Shown: positions 13,506 through 21,887 of the stretch, piece by piece
How positions within the stretch are numbered: the first letter of the stretch is position 1
How the letters are laid out: the number at the start of each line of letters is the position of its first letter
Source: Solwaraspora sp. WMMD406
Lineage (GTDB): Bacteria; Actinomycetota; Actinomycetes; Mycobacteriales; Micromonosporaceae
Direction: 5' to 3'
DNA length: 64,000 bases
Assembly (NCBI RefSeq): GCF_029626025.1
Contig: NZ_JARUBF010000001.1
Location: 6,976,001 to 7,040,000, forward strand
Notes under the pieces: model-generated
Told to the model about the DNA's origin: nothing
Database searches by the model: none
The model's input: the letters and a program-made list of their open reading frames with translations, nothing else
Program-made: the position numbers and the translations under genes

Positions 13506-15944
13506 CTATCGGGCGGCGGTGAGTTGTTGGACGATCGTCGGGTCGGTGATCTGGTCGTCCTTGGCCAGCAGCAGCGCCTTGCTCAGCACGACAGCCAGGA
13601 CAGCGTCACCTTCGAACGGCAGGAAGCCCGGCTCCGGGCCACGTGACGCGGACCGGCTGGGCACGATGCAGAGATAGGTGTCGTTCGGGCTCATCAGGAT
13701 GTTCCCCGAACCAAGATGGATCTTGTACGTGCGCAGCTCACCCCGTACCACCAGGAACCGGCCCTCGACGGTGGCCCGCTCGCCGATCGCCAGCCGGGGC
13801 AGCAGCCGGACCAGCAGATCCCGCCGGGTCTGCGCGGTCGCCGACAACTCCCCGAAGCTGTACGACGTCCAGTAGTCCCGGTAGCGGCCCTGCGGACCCC
13901 CGTCCGACCAGGTCGGATCGTTGCCGACGCTGGCCACCCCGACGAACAGGTCGACGTCGCGCATCACCTCGCTGAACACCAGCGGCGGGATCTGGTCCAG
14001 CGGCAGCGGCGCGACCGGTGCCGAATCGGCACCGCCGCGCCACCGATCGTGGGTGTATCCGCCGCCCGAGGCGTGGGCCGAGTTGCCGGCGGCGGCGATC
14101 GGATAGAACCGCACCTGGTCGGTGACCAGCCGCAGGTAGGACCCGCTTTCGGTGGTGTCGACGCCGTACTCGTCGCCGATCCCCTCCACCCAGTATTCGG
14201 CGCGCAGCCCCCAGCGTGGCAGTTCACGGGTCGTCGGCGGGTACACGTCGTCGACCATCAGCCGCAGCCGGTCGGTCCAGCCCCGGGCCGCGGTCAACGC
14301 CCGGTACTGGTGCTGGCGCAGGATGTGTCCGGCGAACCGGTTCGAGTACGTGCCGGTGGTCTCCTCGGCCGGGGTCAGCAGATACACCTCCCGGTGGGCC
14401 TGCTTGAACGGCTGGACGATCCGGTGCCGTTCCAGCCAGTCCCGCCAGGCCACCACCTCCGACACCGGCCGGCCGATCGGATGCCAGAGCTGCACCGACG
14501 CGTCGTCGGCAGCCGCCACCGGGGCGTCGTCGACCGTACGCAGCGTGTCGCCCGCCCAGCCGCACGGCACCCCGTCGACCAGCCAGATCAGCCGTCGGGC
14601 CAGCGCCCCGACCAGCGGATGGTCGAGATAGCGTTCCCGCCACCCGGCCAGGGTCCAGCTGCGCTGGGCGAGGAACATCCGGTCCAGCCGGGCCGACTGG
14701 GCGGCCAGCATCCCGGTGATCTCCTTGGCCAGCGCCTTGAGGTCGGCGACGGCCGGCGGGTGGTCCCGCCGTACGGCCGCCGGTGGGCTCTTCACCGGCC
14801 GACCCGACTCGTTGTGCCAGGCCAGGGTGGCCGCGCTGGGGCCGAAGGTCAGCTCGACCCGGCAGCCGCCGACCGTCACCTCGTGCCGCCCGACGCCGGA
14901 CAGGCCGTAGTCGGGGACGGCCAACTCCTCGATCTCGTCGCGGCCGACGCCGAGCGCCTTGGCCCGTACGTCGAGCGCCTTGTCGATCTCGTTGAGCGTG
15001 CCCTTGTAGGTGACCCGTGCCGACAGCCGGGCCAGCTGGGCCAGCGCCACCTCACTGTCGACCCGCCCGAGTACGCCGACCGCCGCGTTGGCCACCTTCG
15101 GGCAGGCCGGACCGACGTCGGGCAGCCGGCGCAGCATCGTCTCGACCAGCGCGCCGAGCTGGCGGATCTGCTGCGGCGTCGGCCCGATCAGTTCGACCAG
15201 CCAGAGCAGGCCCCGCAGTACGTCGGCGTTGGCGGCAACCGGCACCTCCTGCGGCGTACGAGACGTGGCGGCCAGCCACCGGTCGAACACCGTACGAGCC
15301 TGTGCCGGGTCGAGCGGGGCGAGCAGGTCCCGAGCGGCGCTCACCCAGGCCGCTGACGGGCGGGGGATGGTGGCGGTGCTGGCGTGGGCGATCAGCCGCG
15401 TCCACACTCCGTCGAGTGTGGACAGCTCGGCCAGGATCTCGCCGGCCCAGGGATCCTCGTCGGACAACGGTGAGTTGCCCAGTTCGACGAGCAGCTGCCG
15501 CAGCCGTGGGCTCTCCCCAGAACGCCTGGTGATCCACTCAGCCAGGTCGACGGGGAGTTCGCCGAGGGTGGCATACCGGCGGCGGGCGACGATCTCCAAC
15601 GCGGTGGGCGGCAACCCGAACGGGTCCCGGACGGCGAACGCGGCGAGGGCGTCCGCGTCGTCGTCGGTCAGCTCGGCGGGCAGCCGGCGGGCCAGCTGGG
15701 AAATCAGCTCGATCGCCGCCCACGGCCGGTGCCGGTCAGCCATCCGTACGTCCACCAGGGCGCGCACCAGCCGTACCAGATCGGGTCGGGACAGCGGGCG
15801 CAGCGCGGCGCGCACCTCCGCGCTGTTGACGGTCTGCTGGGCGTGTGTGTAGAGGTAGCGGGCCAGTTCGGCGGGTGCGTCAGCGGCGACCAGCTCATGG
15901 ATCCGCTGGACGTGCCAGGCAGGCTTGGCGGCGGTCCGGGCCAT
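13506..15944 (-). CDS. DUF4132-family protein
   Basis: The protein is 812 aa from ATG 15944, where TGATG joins it to the upstream gene's stop. The N-terminal ~450 residues are helical repeats (HEAT-like: VAANADVLRGLLWLVELIG, ALVETMLRRLPDVGPACPKV). The C-terminal ~350 residues carry the DUF4132 signature, with WHPIGRPVSEVVAWRDWLER, FKQAHREVYLLTPAEE, NRFAGHILRQHQYRALTAAR and a tail ending VRGELRTYKIHLGSGNILMS. The domain's biochemical role is not established. It forms an operon with a small protein. Nothing in the sequence fixes its location; there is no signal peptide. Confidence 0.85.
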   Translation of the reverse strand: MARTAAKPAWHVQRIHELVAADAPAELARYLYTHAQQTVNSAEVRAALRPLSRPDLVRLVRALVDVRMADRHRPWAAIELISQLARRLPAELTDDDADALAAFAVRDPFGLPPTALEIVARRRYATLGELPVDLAEWITRRSGESPRLRQLLVELGNSPLSDEDPWAGEILAELSTLDGVWTRLIAHASTATIPRPSAAWVSAARDLLAPLDPAQARTVFDRWLAATSRTPQEVPVAANADVLRGLLWLVELIGPTPQQIRQLGALVETMLRRLPDVGPACPKVANAAVGVLGRVDSEVALAQLARLSARVTYKGTLNEIDKALDVRAKALGVGRDEIEELAVPDYGLSGVGRHEVTVGGCRVELTFGPSAATLAWHNESGRPVKSPPAAVRRDHPPAVADLKALAKEITGMLAAQSARLDRMFLAQRSWTLAGWRERYLDHPLVGALARRLIWLVDGVPCGWAGDTLRTVDDAPVAAADDASVQLWHPIGRPVSEVVAWRDWLERHRIVQPFKQAHREVYLLTPAEETTGTYSNRFAGHILRQHQYRALTAARGWTDRLRLMVDDVYPPTTRELPRWGLRAEYWVEGIGDEYGVDTTESGSYLRLVTDQVRFYPIAAAGNSAHASGGGYTHDRWRGGADSAPVAPLPLDQIPPLVFSEVMRDVDLFVGVASVGNDPTWSDGGPQGRYRDYWTSYSFGELSATAQTRRDLLVRLLPRLAIGERATVEGRFLVVRGELRTYKIHLGSGNILMSPNDTYLCIVPSRSASRGPEPGFLPFEGDAVLAVVLSKALLLAKDDQITDPTIVQQLTAAR

Positions 15945-16342
15945 CAGCCACCGACCAGGGCGACGAGTTTGAGGAAGGTGACCTCGGTGTCGCGCCGCAG
16001 GTCCACCTCGTCGTCGAGGTCTTCGACCTGCCGGTCGCCGACGAGCACCACGAAGCCGTTGCGGCCGAACGCCTCCTCGGCGAGGGCGATCTGCCGCTCG
16101 GGGTCGACCCGGGGGCGGGGCCGGACGGTCCGGTCGCCGTTGAGCGCCCGTTCCGTGGGCGTCGGCGTCACCAGCGGCCGGGCCGGCGCCGTCGCGTCGG
16201 CGGCGTGATACTCGGCCACCTCCTGGTGGATCCGCCGTCGGATCAGCTCCCGCAGCGTCAACCGTTCCTCGAAGATCCGCAGTGCCCATGCGGGGGTACG
16301 GGCACCAGCCGTGCTCTCGTCAACGAAGGTCACCATCGCCAT
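15944..16342 (-). CDS. hypothetical protein coupled to the DUF4132 gene
   Basis: The protein is 132 aa from ATG 16342 (a second ATG follows at 16336). It is charged and mostly helical in the first half (ALRIFEERLTLRELIRRRIH, QEVAEYHAADA). It ends in a compact segment FVVLVGDRQVEDLDDEVDLR then TEVTFLKLVALVGG, which resembles an extended beta-hairpin cap. The stop shares a base with the DUF4132 start (TGATG), so the two proteins are made in fixed ratio and may interact. No known family is assigned. Confidence 0.7.
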   Translation of the reverse strand: MAMVTFVDESTAGARTPAWALRIFEERLTLRELIRRRIHQEVAEYHAADATAPARPLVTPTPTERALNGDRTVRPRPRVDPERQIALAEEAFGRNGFVVLVGDRQVEDLDDEVDLRRDTEVTFLKLVALVGG

Positions 16343-16479
16343 GGCGCCGGAGTCTAGGAGGATCCACCGACAGCATCAGATCCCGCCATCGCGGGCCGGC
16401 CGGATCACCGACCGACGGCAATCGACTGCGGTCCATGCAGTCGGCAACGTCGGAGATGTCCGACGAGAGGTATCCGGCT

Positions 16480-16485
16480 TACGGT
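16480..16485 (+). promoter_or_regulatory. -10 box TACGGT for a leaderless transcript
   Basis: TACGGT is followed by 6 bases and GTG 16492. This supports 16492 rather than the upstream ATGs at 16435 or 16456 as the start of the MDMPI-like gene. Confidence 0.4.
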
Positions 16486-16491
16486 CGGAAC

Positions 16492-17244
16492 GTGTTGGTG
16501 TACGACATGGTGGTACGGGAGCGGCGGGCGTTGGCCGAAACACTCGGCCGGCTCACCGCCGATGAGCTGCGGCAGCCCAGCCTCTGCGCTGGCTGGACGA
16601 TGCACGACATCGCCGCGCACCTGACGACCTATCTGACCTTCGGGCAGGTCAAGCTCTACCTGGGCATCATGGCGACCGCCGCCGACATCGACCGGATCAA
16701 CGTGGTGCTCACCCGTCGGGCCGCCCGCCGGCCGACCGCCGAGTTGATCGACACGTTGCGGCGGCATGCTGACGCCCGTACGACGATCCCCCGGTCCGGG
16801 TTCGATCCGGTGCTCACCGACGCGATCCTGCACGACCTGGACATCCGGCGTCCGCTGGGCATCGTGCGCGAGGTGGCCGAGGAGCCGCGTTGGGTCGCCT
16901 TCAACCACTTGGCCCGCAACCCGGCGCTCGGCTACGCGAAAGGGCCGCGGCTCGGCCAGCTCGAACTGACCGCGACCGACACCGGCTGGCGGTACGGCGC
17001 CGGTGTCCCGGTCCGGGGCACCGCCGAAGCGCTGCTGCTGGCGATGAGCGGACGCGACGACGGCTGGGACGAACTCGACGGCGACGGCGTGCCGCTCCTG
17101 CGCGAACGAGTCCGCAACCGTCCACAGTTCCATCCCGTACGGCGGTTGGCGATGGCGGCCAACGTACTGATCAATCCGCCGCCGGCGGACCGCAGGTCAC
17201 GGACGGCGACCGCACCACCGAGAACCCCGATCACGCCGGGCTGA
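16492..17244 (+). CDS. maleylpyruvate isomerase-like (MDMPI/DinB fold) protein
   Basis: The protein is 250 aa from GTG 16492; upstream ATGs in frame are possible but less likely. The opening VYDMVVRERRALAETLGRLT with LCAGWTMHDIAAHLTTYLTF is the MDMPI N-terminal metal-binding four-helix fold of actinobacterial mycothiol-dependent enzymes: the His of HDIAAHL and a later HDLDIRRPLG supply the metal site. The family includes mycothiol S-transferases and maleylpyruvate isomerases. The stop lies in the first unit of a 25-bp tandem repeat that also supplies the stop of the convergent gene. Confidence 0.75.
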   Translation: MLVYDMVVRERRALAETLGRLTADELRQPSLCAGWTMHDIAAHLTTYLTFGQVKLYLGIMATAADIDRINVVLTRRAARRPTAELIDTLRRHADARTTIPRSGFDPVLTDAILHDLDIRRPLGIVREVAEEPRWVAFNHLARNPALGYAKGPRLGQLELTATDTGWRYGAGVPVRGTAEALLLAMSGRDDGWDELDGDGVPLLRERVRNRPQFHPVRRLAMAANVLINPPPADRRSRTATAPPRTPITPG

Positions 17245-17280
17245 GCCGGGCGAGGTCACGCCGGGCTGAACCGGGCGAGC
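17231..17280. repeat. 25-bp tandem duplication spanning two convergent stop codons
   Basis: Unit 1 (17231-17255) and unit 2 (17256-17280) match at 23 of 25 positions (TCACGCCGGGCTGAGCCGGG and TCACGCCGGGCTGAACCGGG cores). Each unit contains TGA for the plus gene and TCA for the minus gene. The plus gene stops in unit 1 and the minus gene in unit 2. Confidence 0.95.
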
Positions 17281-18761
17281 GGTTCGACGAGTTCCCGCTC
17301 CTCGTAGGACAGATGGGACAGCAGGGTGTCGGTGAGCAGGTCGACGGCGGCCTGCACCTCGCCGATCCGATCCGGCTCGCTGACCAGGGCGACCAGCGCC
17401 CGGTCGACGCGCTCCAGGACGTCGTGGATGACGTGGTGTTCCTCCGCGAGCCGGTCGATCACCGGGTCGAGTCCGGGATCGGCCCGGCGCAGCTGGGGGA
17501 ACATGCTGATGTCTTCGAGCGTGTGGTGGGTGGTGACCAGCCGGCAGTACGACTCGCAGTACGCGCCGAGCGTCCAGTTGTTCTGCCGCATCGTCATCGT
17601 GTTGATGTGGGCTCGGGCGGTGCCGGCTCCGATGCTGCCGGCGGCGACCTGGCCGATCAGATCCCGTACGGTGTGCAGCTCACCGCGCAGATGATCGTGT
17701 ACGTCGATCAGGTGTTTGCCGGCCGCCCGCTGACCGGCGGTGTAGCGCAGTTCCGGGTCGGGCGCCGGGGCGGTGGGGCGGGTCGTCTCGTCCCAGACTC
17801 GTTCGGTGCTGAGCCGTACGCCGTCGTCCGGGGTCGGGGTGACGCCCATCGCGGCGGCGGCCGACGCGGCCGATCGGCCGGCGGTGACGAGGTCGCGGAC
17901 GGCTGGGACCACCTCGGCCGCGAACCGCCGGATGCTGTCCGGATCGTCGCTGGCCAGGATGTATCCGCTGATCCCCTCGGTCAGGGTCAGCTCGGCCAAC
18001 TGCTCCGCCCACTGCGCCGGCAGACCGGTCAGGAAGCCGGAGCCGACGCGGCCGAAGGTTCCGCTGATGTTGTAGAGGCGGCGGATGGCCGCCGGTTCCC
18101 GGCCGGCGGAGCGGGCCGCGTCGTCGATCGTCGCGTTCATCGCCGGCAGCTGCTCCGGCGGCGCGTACGGGCTGCTGGGCAGCCACCCGTCGGCGAGTCG
18201 CCCGGTGACCCCGAGCATCCGCTTCTTGTACGCGCCGAGCCAGATGCCGACGTCGTGGGCCGGGGCCGGGCCGGGATGCGCGCCCCAGACCCGGTGGTGC
18301 GTACCGTCGATTTTCACGGACGGTCCGTCGGCGGCCCAGATCGCCCGGATGATCGCGATGCCTTCCTCCAAGGCCTGGACACTCTGCGCCGGCGTGAGTC
18401 GGCCGCCGCCGAGGGCCGCGATGGCGTCCCAGAACGCGCCGGCGCCGAGGCCGAGTTCGAGTTCGACCCGGCCGCCGCTGAGCAGGTCCAGGGTGGCGAC
18501 GCTGCGGGCCAGTACGGCGGGCGGGCGCAGCGGCAGGTTGGCGACGTTCGGCGCGACCCGCACCCGGCTGGTGCTGGCGGCGATCACCGACAGCAGAGTC
18601 CAGGTGTCCAGGAAGCGGGCCTGGTACGGGTGGTCCTGCACGGTGACCAGGTCGAGCCCGACCTCCTCGGTGAGCTGGGCCAACGCCACCACTCGGTCGG
18701 CCTGCTCGGCGACGGGTGTGACGAAGGTGCCGAACAGCAGATCGTGTCCGTAGTCGGTCAT
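17256..18761 (-). CDS. LLM-class flavin/F420-dependent oxidoreductase fused to a hemerythrin-like domain
   Basis: The protein is 501 aa. Residues 1-310 are a luciferase-like monooxygenase barrel (FGTFVTPVAEQADRVVALAQ, EEVGLDLVTVQDHPYQARFL, VATLDLLSGGRVELELGLGA, AYKKRMLGVTGRLADGWLPS), the family that uses F420 or FMN. Residues ~350-500 form an HHE hemerythrin-like four-helix bundle (HLIDVHDHLRGELHTVRDLI, RLVTTHHTLEDISMFPQL, LAEEHHVIHDVLERVD, LLSHLSYEERELV), with spaced His and Glu for a di-iron site. The two are in one frame with an acidic Pro linker. A redox enzyme joined to an oxygen- or iron-sensing bundle suggests oxygen-coupled control or self-protection. The gene is monocistronic and convergent with the MDMPI gene. 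Confidence 0.88.
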   Translation of the reverse strand: MTDYGHDLLFGTFVTPVAEQADRVVALAQLTEEVGLDLVTVQDHPYQARFLDTWTLLSVIAASTSRVRVAPNVANLPLRPPAVLARSVATLDLLSGGRVELELGLGAGAFWDAIAALGGGRLTPAQSVQALEEGIAIIRAIWAADGPSVKIDGTHHRVWGAHPGPAPAHDVGIWLGAYKKRMLGVTGRLADGWLPSSPYAPPEQLPAMNATIDDAARSAGREPAAIRRLYNISGTFGRVGSGFLTGLPAQWAEQLAELTLTEGISGYILASDDPDSIRRFAAEVVPAVRDLVTAGRSAASAAAAMGVTPTPDDGVRLSTERVWDETTRPTAPAPDPELRYTAGQRAAGKHLIDVHDHLRGELHTVRDLIGQVAAGSIGAGTARAHINTMTMRQNNWTLGAYCESYCRLVTTHHTLEDISMFPQLRRADPGLDPVIDRLAEEHHVIHDVLERVDRALVALVSEPDRIGEVQAAVDLLTDTLLSHLSYEERELVEPLARFSPA

Positions 18762-18882
18762 GTTCCGCCTCCTGGGATCGGTGACCGGGATCGGCGACCG
18801 GATCGTCCGGCGAAACGGTCCAAGCGGCCGAGACCTGCCCGACAGTGGCCAAGATCACCAGCCGGCTTGAGATCCCCTCGAC

Positions 18883-19476
18883 TCAGCCGAAGAGCAGCGA
18901 CACCGCGAGGGCCGCCATCACCACGGCGATCGACCCGTCCAGGATCCGCCACGCGGCCGGGCGGGCGAGCAGCGGAGCCAACCAGCGGGCACCGAGACCC
19001 AGCCCGGCGAACCACAGCAGGCTCGCCGTCGCCGCTCCGGTGCCGAACGCCCACCGGCTCGGGTACTGCTGGGCGACCGCGCCGACCAGCACCACCGTGT
19101 CCAGGTAGACGTGCGGGTTGAGCAGGGTGAACGCCAGGCAGGTCAGCAGCGTGGCGCGCAGCGTCGCCGGCGGCCGGTCGAGCGGGGTGAGATCACCGGG
19201 TCGCAGCGCCCGGCGGGCGGCGAGCGCCGCGTACGCGAGCAGGAACGCCGCGCCGCCCCACCGTACGGCCGTCAAGATCGCAGGGGTCCCGGCGAGCACC
19301 GCGCCAAAGCCGGCGATGCCGGCGGCCATCAGCGCCGCGTCGGTCGCCGCGCAGATCATCACCACCGGCAGTACGTGTTCCCGGCGCAACCCTTGACGCA
19401 GCACGAACGCGTTCTGCGCCCCGATGGCGACGATCAGCGCGAAGGACAGGCCGAACCCGGCGAACACGGAACTCAT
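18883..19476 (-). CDS. LysE/ArgO-family amino acid exporter
   Basis: The protein is 197 aa and begins FAGFGLSFALIVAIGAQNAF, the invariant first helix of LysE exporters. About six membrane helices follow, with VLRQGLRREHVLPVVMICAA and LLTCLAFTLLNPHVYLDTVV (the conserved NPHVYLD). The family exports basic amino acids such as lysine or arginine. It is divergent, 69 bases apart, from a LysR-type regulator of the ArgP/LysG type, the classic arrangement in which the regulator activates the exporter when basic amino acids accumulate. Confidence 0.92.
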   Translation of the reverse strand: MSSVFAGFGLSFALIVAIGAQNAFVLRQGLRREHVLPVVMICAATDAALMAAGIAGFGAVLAGTPAILTAVRWGGAAFLLAYAALAARRALRPGDLTPLDRPPATLRATLLTCLAFTLLNPHVYLDTVVLVGAVAQQYPSRWAFGTGAATASLLWFAGLGLGARWLAPLLARPAAWRILDGSIAVVMAALAVSLLFG

Positions 19477-19545
19477 GCCGCAGACGCTAGGACGATCGCT
19501 ACCTACACTCCAACTAAAGATATTTCAGTACGATCAGAATCGCTT

Positions 19546-20463
19546 ATGTCACTCGACCCGGTGCAGCTCGCGACCTTCCAGGCGGTCATCGAACACGGCA
19601 GCTTCGACACCGCCGCGCGGGTCCTGCACGTCACGCCGTCGGCGGTCAGCCAGCGGATCAAGGCATTGGAGCAGGTCGTCGGCCAGGTGCTGGTACGGCG
19701 GACCCGACCGTGCGTGCCGACGGCGGCCGGGCTGCCCCTGGTACGCCTCGGCGGGCAGATCGCCCTGCTCGAACACGAGGCGCTGCGGGCGGCGAGCGGC
19801 GTACTGGACGGCCCGTCCCGTACCCGGGTGTCCGTCGTCGTCAACGCGGACTCCCTCGCCGGCTGGTTCCTGCCGGTCCTCACCGCCCTACCGGACGTGG
19901 TCTTCGAGGTGCACACCGACGACGAGGGACACACCGCCGACCTGCTGCGGGCCGGGACGGTGATGGCCGCGGTCACCACCGAACGGGTCGCCGTACAGGG
20001 CTGCCGGGTGCAGCGGCTCGGCGCGATGCGCTACCTGGCCGTCGCCGCGCCCGCTGGTCACCGCGCGTGGTTCGCCGGGCACGATCTCGGTACGGCGTTC
20101 GCGGCCGCGCCGATGCTCCGGTTCAACCGCAAGGACACCTTGCAGCACCGGTTCGTCCGTGCCGTCACCGGCCGCAACGGCGAACCGGCAGGAAGCTTCG
20201 ACCCGCTGGGAAGCTTCGACCCGCCAACGCACTTCGTGCCGGCGTCGGCCAGCTTCACCGAGGCGATCCGGCTCGGCCTCGGCTGGGGTCTCGTGCCCGA
20301 GGACATCGCCCGAGTGGACATCGCCGCCGGTCGGCTCGTCGACATCGCCGCCGGCCACCACATCGACGTGCCGTTGTACTGGCAGTACTGGCGTCTGGAG
20401 TCCACAGTGCTGTCCACTTTGACGGCCGCCGTACGGACCGCCGCCCTCGCCGCCCTGCACTAA
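19546..20463 (+). CDS. LysR-type regulator of the ArgP/LysG type
   Basis: The protein is 305 aa. The helix-turn-helix is DPVQLATFQAVIEHGSFDTA then VLHVTPSAVSQRIKALEQVV, the exact pattern of ArgP/LysG. The effector domain contains VVVNADSLAGWFLPVLTALP and FVPASASFTEAIRLGLGWGL, also typical. It should activate the divergent exporter in response to arginine or lysine. ATG 19546 is the natural family start. A small in-frame duplication (GSFDPLGSFDPP, an 18-bp tandem repeat at 20191-20226) enlarges a surface loop before the last domain and appears to be a recent expansion. Confidence 0.92.
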   Translation: MSLDPVQLATFQAVIEHGSFDTAARVLHVTPSAVSQRIKALEQVVGQVLVRRTRPCVPTAAGLPLVRLGGQIALLEHEALRAASGVLDGPSRTRVSVVVNADSLAGWFLPVLTALPDVVFEVHTDDEGHTADLLRAGTVMAAVTTERVAVQGCRVQRLGAMRYLAVAAPAGHRAWFAGHDLGTAFAAAPMLRFNRKDTLQHRFVRAVTGRNGEPAGSFDPLGSFDPPTHFVPASASFTEAIRLGLGWGLVPEDIARVDIAAGRLVDIAAGHHIDVPLYWQYWRLESTVLSTLTAAVRTAALAALH

Positions 20464-20623
20464 CTCGGACAGCAGCAGCAATACGAGCCGAAACGCAGAT
20501 GGCGCTTTGGCCACCTCGCCGAGGAAAGCAGCCTCGGACGCGCCAGGTAGTTGTCGTCTCGGCTTGCAAGTGCAACGAGCGGCCCAGCATAAACAATCAC
20601 ACATCTTCGAGATGCTGGGCCGA

Positions 20624-20833
20624 TCACTGCGACCTCTCGACGCCACGCACGATTTCCTTTGCCCGTTCGGCAAGATCCGCGTGGCCGCTGCTCAACATGC
20701 CGACAAATCCGGGAAGCTCGACTCTCGACTGCTCAGTCGCAGACGATGGGGGCCCACTGTCACCGGCTGGTCCGGAATCGGGCAGAGGAGCCCGCGCCGT
20801 CCTGATCCTCTGCGCAGCTCTCAGGGTGGTCAA
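20624..20833 (-). CDS. small hypothetical protein, last gene of the coupled XRE/TPR operon
   Basis: The protein is 69 aa from TTG 20833, which shares TTGA with the stop of the gene before it. The N-terminal half is basic and Pro/Ser-rich. The C-terminal half (VELPGFVGMLSSGHADLAER then AKEIVRGVERSQ) reads as one conserved helix pair of the kind seen in small actinomycete proteins. It has no recognised domain. The overlap with 20830-21009 and the protein-like end support it. Confidence 0.5.
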   Translation of the reverse strand: MTTLRAAQRIRTARAPLPDSGPAGDSGPPSSATEQSRVELPGFVGMLSSGHADLAERAKEIVRGVERSQ

Positions 20834-21009
20834 GGTTCTGTATCTGTCGAGGCGAGGAAGTCCCGCGCGGTGGCGGCGGGTCGGCAGTCCGGCACGCGGC
20901 AGACCGGACACCTGCCGTCGTCGTCCGGTTGGTGGTCACGCAGGATCCAGCGGGCCGACAGAATCAGCCGGTTGCGTACCTGGGCCGGCGACAGATCCGG
21001 GCCAGTCAC
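20830..21009 (-). CDS. 59-aa zinc-knuckle protein
   Basis: The start is GTG 21009, sharing GTGA with the stop of the TPR gene. It encodes a helix (LSPAQVRNRLILSARWILRD) and then CPVCRVPDC, three cysteines close together that resemble half of a zinc site, followed by ATARDFLAS. Such short CxxC proteins often accompany XRE regulators in actinomycetes. The stop overlaps the TTG of the next gene. Its placement between two coupled genes and good reading frame support a real gene. Function is unknown. Confidence 0.6.
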   Translation of the reverse strand: MTGPDLSPAQVRNRLILSARWILRDHQPDDDGRCPVCRVPDCRPAATARDFLASTDTEP

Positions 21010-21887
21010 CTGCCCACCCCGACCGCCGCCGCCAACCGGGTCAGTCCATTCGGAGCCGCGCCGCTGCGATACGCCGCAGCGAGTACGGTACGCACCGCCG
21101 GCCGATACCGGACCTCCGCCGCCGCGACCCGGTCCGCCTTCACCAGCAGCCGCCCCGCTGCGCCGACGTCACCGACTTGGAGATACGCCCGTGCGACATC
21201 CACTAGATACGCGGCCCGATACTCGGCAGGCAGCCGCTGCCACTGTTCGTGGCCGATCGCCTTTTCGTGCAGTCGTACCGCTCCCCCAATGTCGCCGAGT
21301 TCGGCCGCCGTCACGACCTCGGTCAGCGCCACGGCGACGGGGCCAAAACTGATCTGGTGTCGGTTCGGGTCATCGCTGATTCGCTCGGCTGCCTCGGTCG
21401 CCCGGTCCAGCAGTTCCTGGACACGGTGCTGATCGCCGCAACCGGCGGCGGCGTGGGCGGCTTGGAGCAGCAGCGCCCCGCACACGGACCGTTCCTCCGA
21501 TCCCAGCTGCAGCCTGCCCGCCGACGCGATTCGGTCGGCTGCGGCGATCGTGGTCGTCAACGCCAACTGGTTCCGCAGCAGCGCGCGTAGCGCCTGCCCG
21601 AGCTGCACCACCACCGAGGCCGCCCGCACCTGGTCGCCGGCCGCTACCGTCATTGCCCGATCCGCAACCAACCAGGCGAGATCCGCTTCGTCGAGCTTCA
21701 CCAGCAGCGACGCGGTGATCCGGTACACGTGTACCAGCAGCTCCGCCCCTTGCTCGGGTTCGATCGCGTGCCGTCGCTGGGCGGCGTCTAGCAACTCCGG
21801 CAGCGTCCGCACCAACTGTGCGTAGTGCCCGTGCTGGAAGGTCAGCCACGCATGCCCGACGTGTCGCTCCAACTCACCCAAGGACAC
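21006..21887 (-). CDS. TPR sensor half of a split XRE-TPR regulator
   Basis: The protein is 293 aa from GTG 21887, overlapping the end of the HTH gene by 14 bases. It is a helical repeat protein (LERHVGHAWLTFQHGHYAQL, LPELLDAAQRRHAIEPEQGA, VYRITASLLVKLDEADLAWL, AEYRAAYLVDVARAYLQVGD) matching the C-terminal region of actinomycete XRE-TPR regulators. It lacks its own DNA-binding domain; that domain is the separate frame at 21874-22209. A run of seven C (plus strand G, 21901-21907) lies just before the junction. Removing one base would fuse both into a single ~400-aa regulator. Confidence 0.75.
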   Translation of the reverse strand: MSLGELERHVGHAWLTFQHGHYAQLVRTLPELLDAAQRRHAIEPEQGAELLVHVYRITASLLVKLDEADLAWLVADRAMTVAAGDQVRAASVVVQLGQALRALLRNQLALTTTIAAADRIASAGRLQLGSEERSVCGALLLQAAHAAAGCGDQHRVQELLDRATEAAERISDDPNRHQISFGPVAVALTEVVTAAELGDIGGAVRLHEKAIGHEQWQRLPAEYRAAYLVDVARAYLQVGDVGAAGRLLVKADRVAAAEVRYRPAVRTVLAAAYRSGAAPNGLTRLAAAVGVGR

